A DNA stretch of 8,513 nt. Source: CAYSNP01 sp050945855 (GTDB lineage Bacteria; Bacillota; Clostridia; Christensenellales; DTU072). The stretch spans positions 1 to 8,513 of the forward strand of contig JBMNTS010000046.1 of assembly GCA_050945855.1 (NCBI GenBank), in the 5' to 3' direction. Of the stretch, positions 6,442 through 8,513 are shown in pieces. The notes beneath the pieces were generated by a model, which did not search any database, was not told the origin of the DNA, and worked only from the letters and a program-made list of their open reading frames with translations. The position numbers and the translations under genes were made by a program. Position 1 is the first letter of the stretch, and each line of letters begins with the position of its first letter.

Positions 6442-6774
6442 CTATTGAAAGATAACTATAAGCAACATTTTAAATTGTTCAACAGCGTATACCGCGTGCG
6501 GTATCTTGGCGGGCATAACTATGCAGTCCCCCGCGTTTAAAATATGCTCTTTGCCGTCAATGGTTATTTTCCCTTTGCCGTCCAGCGCGTATACCATAGC
6601 GTCGCCCGAGGAATCATGGGAGCTTATCTCCTCGTCCTTGTCAAACGCGAAAAGCGTAAGACTGTGAAAAGGATTCTGAGACAGGGTTTTGCTCACAATC
6701 TGACCGGGCAGGTAGCTTACCTCGTCCTTTAAGGATATCGTCTGCGCATGGACTATGTTTTTAATGAATTTCAT
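6442..6774 (-). CDS. Small single-domain cupin protein
   Basis: Cupins are beta-barrel proteins that often hold a metal and act as small enzymes or ligand sensors. This 110-residue protein is a single Cupin_2-type barrel. Motif 1 is reduced: one histidine in EEISSHDSSGDAMVYALDGKG (about 48-68), the second replaced by serine, as in other members of this small anaerobe family. Motif 2 is GDCIVMPAKIPHAV, with the usual Pro and His. The metal site may therefore have fewer ligands than in enzymatic cupins. ATG 6774 follows the ferredoxin stop by two bases, with GAGG seven bases upstream inside the ferredoxin gene, so the two are coupled. The substrate is unknown; linkage with iron-sulfur proteins suggests a redox or metal-related role. 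Confidence 0.9.
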   Translation of the reverse strand: MKFIKNIVHAQTISLKDEVSYLPGQIVSKTLSQNPFHSLTLFAFDKDEEISSHDSSGDAMVYALDGKGKITIDGKEHILNAGDCIVMPAKIPHAVYAVEQFKMLLIVIFQ

Positions 6775-6776
6775 AA

Positions 6777-6965
6777 TTAATCCTCTAACGAAATGACTTC
6801 TACGGGGCAGGAATCCCTTGCCTCCTCCGCCTTTGCCGCCACATCGGGTGTAACTTCGGCGTATGCCTCCGCGTACCCGTCATCCCCCATGCGAAATACC
6901 TCGGGGCAAAGCTCCGTGCACAATTCGCAGCTGATGCAACCGGTTTTATCCACATTCGCTTTCAT
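6777..6965 (-). CDS. Single-cluster [4Fe-4S] ferredoxin
   Basis: This small cytosolic electron carrier has 62 residues. Cys10, Cys13, Cys16 (GCISCELC) and Cys53 (DSCPVEV) form the set of four ligands expected for one low-potential [4Fe-4S] cluster, as in Thermotoga-type ferredoxins. Cys20 (ELCPEVF) is the position that forms a disulfide in some relatives, but the partner cysteine in the second half is missing here, so it is probably a free thiol. The protein is strongly acidic, as usual for ferredoxins. ATG 6965 has AAGGAG nine bases upstream, and the gene starts 20 bases after the upstream iron-sulfur gene, in one transcription unit with it and the cupin. Confidence 0.93.
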   Translation of the reverse strand: MKANVDKTGCISCELCTELCPEVFRMGDDGYAEAYAEVTPDVAAKAEEARDSCPVEVISLED

Positions 6966-6985
6966 ACTTTTACTCTCCTTTTATT

Positions 6986-7675
6986 TTATTCTAAAATCTC
7001 GCCGTTTACCGAGATTGTTATTACCTGCCAGGGTATAAACTTGCCGCTTGCGCGGAGCGCGTCCATCACCGCCCTTTCCAGCCCGCCGCAGCAAGGCACT
7101 TCCATGCGCGCGACCTTTACGCTTTTGATATTATTATTCTTGATGATATCCGTCAGCTTATGCGTATAGTCCGTCATATCCAGCTTGGGGCAGCCTATAA
7201 GCGTAATATGGTTTTTGATAAAATCATTATGAAAATTGCCGTACGCAAAGGCGGTGCAGTCCGCGGCTATCAGCAGATTGGCGCCGTTGAAATAGGGGGC
7301 GTTGACAGGCGCCAACTTAATCTGTATAGGCCACTGGCACAAACGGCTGACAGGCTTGCAGGCAGTCTCCCCTTTTTCCTGCTCCGCATGCTCTATGCGT
7401 CTGTTCGCAATACCCGGACAAGCGCAGGGCGCGGCGTTTTTGGCTTTGGCGGCGGCTACCGCGTCGGCGTCAAAGGGAGCGGCTTCCCTCTCCTCAAAGC
7501 TTATTGCGCCGGTAGGACATACGGGCAGGCAATCGCCCAGTCCGTCGCAGTAGTCCTCGCGGGCTAGCTTTGCCTTGCCGTCTTCCATAACTATCGCGCC
7601 TTCGTGGCACGCCTGGGCGCAAAGGCCGCAGCCGTTGCATTTTTCCCTGTCTATCTTAATAATTCTTCTCTTCAT
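6986..7675 (-). CDS. Two-cluster ferredoxin-type iron-sulfur protein with a Cys-rich C-terminal domain
   Basis: The N-terminal part is a bacterial-ferredoxin domain. Cluster 1 is CNGCGLCAQACHEGAI (Cys13, 16, 19, 23). Cluster 2 is CDGLGDCLPVCPTGAI (Cys43, 49, 53), where the expected second cysteine is Leu46. A short linker with CACPG (84-88) leads to a C-terminal domain containing NLLIAADCTAFAYGNFH, LIGCPKLD and EVPCCGG (193-198). This arrangement is familiar from a conserved family of anaerobe iron-sulfur proteins of unknown function. At 229 residues it seems somewhat shorter than the relatives I recall, mainly in the linker. It is probably cytosolic; a role in electron transfer is inferred. 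ATG 7675 has GGAG three bases upstream, a tight but usable site. It is the first gene of the operon with the ferredoxin and cupin. Confidence 0.9.
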   Translation of the reverse strand: MKRRIIKIDREKCNGCGLCAQACHEGAIVMEDGKAKLAREDYCDGLGDCLPVCPTGAISFEEREAAPFDADAVAAAKAKNAAPCACPGIANRRIEHAEQEKGETACKPVSRLCQWPIQIKLAPVNAPYFNGANLLIAADCTAFAYGNFHNDFIKNHITLIGCPKLDMTDYTHKLTDIIKNNNIKSVKVARMEVPCCGGLERAVMDALRASGKFIPWQVITISVNGEILE

Positions 7676-7712
7676 TTGCTCCGCCGTGTTTTTTGCTTTT
7701 TATCTTTATACC

Positions 7713-7741
7713 AATATACTATATTTCAGCGGATAAATCAA
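7713..7741 (-). promoter_or_regulatory. Promoter of the iron-sulfur/cupin operon
   Basis: On the minus strand TTGATT (7741-7736), a 17-base spacer and TATATT (7718-7713) fit sigma-A with four and five of six matches. The start near 7706 leaves a leader of about 30 bases before ATG 7675. No operator or redox box is evident. Confidence 0.6.
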
Positions 7742-7813
7742 TTACTTTGTTTTAATGCTTTTTGACCGATTAGCCTTAAAGCAGCTTAATGCCGATTATC
7801 TTGACCCAAAGCA

Positions 7814-7842
7814 TTGACATAACGCTGGTCACCATCTATTAT
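7814..7842 (+). promoter_or_regulatory. Strong sigma-A promoter without an obvious gene
   Basis: TTGACA (7814-7819), a 17-base spacer and TATTAT (7837-7842) give eleven of twelve matches to consensus. No reading frame with a ribosome site follows; the next 75 bases can fold and end in a T tract. Confidence 0.65.
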
Positions 7843-7848
7843 AAACGG

Positions 7849-7920
7849 ATACCATCAGGACAGGAGATTGCCAAAAACCCGCAAATAGGCTGACGCCTTA
7901 CGTCCCGCCGGTTTTTCCTT
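7849..7920 (+). ncRNA. Candidate small RNA
   Basis: A transcript from the promoter at 7814-7842 would begin near 7849. AAAAACCCGC (7873-7882) pairs with GCCGGTTTTT (7907-7916) with one C-C mismatch, enclosing a second hairpin AGGC-TGAC-GCCT (7887-7898). The outer stem ends in five T and then CCTTT, terminator-like. No known RNA family is recognised and there is no open frame of note. It could instead be leader RNA read through into the tRNA gene, or decayed sequence. Confidence 0.35.
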
Positions 7921-7971
7921 TCGTCTATCCCGAATGTAGCCTTATTTGCCAATTATTTTGTCCCAAAATCA

Positions 7972-8000
7972 TTGACAAACCAAACAAGCCAAAATATAAT
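7972..8000 (+). promoter_or_regulatory. Consensus promoter of tRNA-Val
   Basis: TTGACA (7972-7977), 17 bases, TATAAT (7995-8000): a perfect sigma-A match. The start near 8007 leaves only a few bases before the mature tRNA at 8011. Confidence 0.92.
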
Positions 8001-8010
8001 TAAGGATAGC

Positions 8011-8086
8011 GGAGGCATAGCTCAGCTGGTAGAGCGCTTGCTTCACATGCAAGAAGTCGCAGGTTCGAGTCCTGCTGTCTCCACCA
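8011..8086 (+). tRNA. tRNA-Val, anticodon CAC
   Basis: The 76-base cloverleaf is complete. The acceptor GGAGGCA pairs with TGTCTCC (one G-T pair), the D arm is GCTC/GAGC, the anticodon stem CTTGC/GCAAG encloses loop TTCACAT with anticodon CAC (8044-8046), and the T arm is GCAGG-TTCGAGT-CCTGC. The discriminator base is A, and CCA is encoded (8084-8086). CAC reads the valine codon GUG. It is a single-gene unit with its own promoter and terminator. Confidence 0.97.
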
Positions 8087-8087
8087 A

Positions 8088-8117
8088 GTAAAAAGCCCCG
8101 AGCGCGGGGCTTTTTAC
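8088..8117. terminator. tRNA terminator, bidirectional
   Basis: GTAAAAAGCCCCG (8088-8100) and CGGGGCTTTTTAC (8105-8117) form a perfect 13-base inverted repeat around AGCG. It has a T tract on both strands, so it can stop transcription from either side. It starts one base after the CCA end. An outer CCACC (8081-8085) and GGTGG (8120-8124) could extend pairing into the tRNA 3' end across a small internal loop. Confidence 0.93.
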
Positions 8118-8132
8118 CTGGTGGAAATGAAA

Positions 8133-8211
8133 TATACCGTGCCGGTATAATAAATATCGCTTCGCGATATGCAATAGCTTGCGCTATGCAATATGCCCTT
8201 GCGGGCATATT
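8133..8211. repeat. Cluster of four consecutive hairpins
   Basis: Four palindromes follow one another: TATACCG-TGC-CGGTATA (8133-8149), ATATCGC-TTC-GCGATAT (8154-8170), ATAGC-TTGC-GCTAT (8174-8187) and ATATGCCC-TTGC-GGGCATAT (8191-8210). The last three are separated by the same spacer GCA (8171-8173 and 8188-8190). The arms differ from hairpin to hairpin but each is perfectly self-complementary, and all three GCA-linked stems open with ATA and close with TAT. No gene overlaps. It resembles intergenic palindromic repeat clusters; whether it is repeated elsewhere in this genome cannot be seen. Confidence 0.85.
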
Positions 8212-8231
8212 AAGGGTACTTGACATCGAAA

Positions 8232-8257
8232 ACCGCGCATTATACGCGGTCTTTTTT
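8232..8257. terminator. Terminator-like hairpin upstream of the right-edge gene's end
   Basis: ACCGCG (8232-8237), loop CATTATA, CGCGGT (8245-8250), then C and six T (8252-8257) on the plus strand. On the minus strand the same stem is followed by TTTTC only. It probably ends the minus-strand gene that stops at 8290 and may catch plus-strand readthrough from the tRNA. Confidence 0.6.
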
Positions 8258-8289
8258 GTCTTAAAATAATACGCCTTATGGAGAAATGC

Positions 8290-8513
8290 TTAGCGGGCGG
8301 CGAATTTGGTTAGGGGTTTTATTATGGCAAGGTTGGGTTGATTGATGATAAGTTGTTTGTCTTGCGCATATACCGCCAGTGCTTTGGAAAGCAGCGCGCC
8401 TGCTTCATTTTCCTGCAGCGTTATCAGCGTGGGCAAGGATACTTTGGCGCGCGTCAGCTTTTCAAAGGTATATTTGACTGCCGACGCCGCGGTGAACGCC
8501 ATTACCTTCTTTT
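8290..8513 (-). CDS. C-terminal part of an unidentified protein, cut by the window edge
   Basis: The frame runs from the right edge to TAA at 8290-8292. ATG 8502 is probably internal, since the frame stays open upstream (KKV before it) and no ribosome binding site is visible in the few bases available. The visible 73 residues are basic and mixed helical/beta (KYTFEKLTRAKVSLPTLITL, then GALLSKALAVYAQDKQLIIN), with no cysteine motif, membrane span or repeat. I do not recognise the family. It is followed by a terminator-like hairpin at 8232-8257. If the gene began at 8502 it would be a 70-residue protein, which I consider less likely. Confidence 0.6.
   Translation of the reverse strand, partial: KKVMAFTAASAVKYTFEKLTRAKVSLPTLITLQENEAGALLSKALAVYAQDKQLIINQPNLAIIKPLTKFAAR

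Larger units (their letters stand above)
7771..7980 (+). repeat. Imperfect direct repeat of a promoter region
   Basis: Two copies begin TAGCCTTA (7771 and 7937) and continue as gcc.attat.ttg.cccaaa..cattgaca.aac (7791-7823 and 7948-7980). About 28 of 33 positions agree over the second block. Each copy ends in TTGACA followed 17 bases later by a -10 box. The second copy is the tRNA promoter. With the stretch between them this explains most of the gene-free region from 7676 to 8010. Confidence 0.75.

Noticed and set aside
8133..8211. Hairpin cluster as a CRISPR array
   Set aside because: The units are not identical repeats, spacers are only three bases, and no cas gene is present.
7969..8226. 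Minus-strand 85-residue open frame containing GGDSRTRTC
   Set aside because: It runs antisense through the tRNA gene, its terminator and the hairpin cluster. The SRTRTCD string is the familiar false translation of the complement of a tRNA T arm, and no ribosome site precedes it.
8220..8246. TTGACA with TATACG 15 bases later as a promoter
   Set aside because: The spacer is short, the -10 box is poor, and it lies inside the loop and stem of a terminator-like hairpin with no plus-strand gene after it.

Overview
The window looks like chromosomal DNA of an anaerobic, spore-forming Bacillota, most likely a clostridial lineage. The evidence is an intact germinant-receptor operon under a sigma-G-type promoter, a Spo0A-family regulator, low-potential ferredoxin-type proteins, consensus sigma-A promoters, strong AGGAGG ribosome binding sites, and a tRNA gene with an encoded CCA end. 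Genus and species cannot be told from the sequence.

Layout. (1) Bases 1-600 are an AT-rich remnant of a phage lysis region. The 3' end of an unidentified gene (possibly frameshifted) is followed by a phage holin gene whose ATG is cut off from its body by an 11-bp tandem duplication, then a strong terminator. (2) 679-1095 is a free-standing 138-residue hypothetical gene with its own terminator. (3) 1246-2129 is a consensus promoter and a Spo0A-family response regulator. Its DNA-binding domain is well conserved, but its phosphoacceptor aspartate is glycine (position 56). (4) 2146-6268, on the minus strand and tail-to-tail with (3), is a four-gene germinant-receptor operon in the order A-C-B-small membrane protein. 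Its genes overlap or abut, and it is preceded by a near-perfect sigma-G promoter. (5) 6371-7741, also minus strand, is a redox operon: promoter, two-cluster iron-sulfur protein, single-cluster ferredoxin, small cupin, terminator. (6) 7742-8010 has no gene but holds an imperfect duplication of a promoter region; the first copy may drive a small structured RNA, the second drives tRNA-Val(CAC) at 8011-8086. (7) 8088-8260 holds the tRNA terminator, a cluster of four back-to-back hairpins, and another terminator-like hairpin. (8) The 3' end of an unrecognised minus-strand gene runs off the right edge.

How the parts fit. The ger genes should be made in the forespore and form an inner-membrane receptor that senses germinants. 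The neighbouring Spo0A-like protein may bind 0A-type sites without phosphorelay control, which is the most interesting functional hypothesis here. The redox operon and the tRNA unit look like independent neighbours. I saw no CRISPR array, transposase or intact mobile element.
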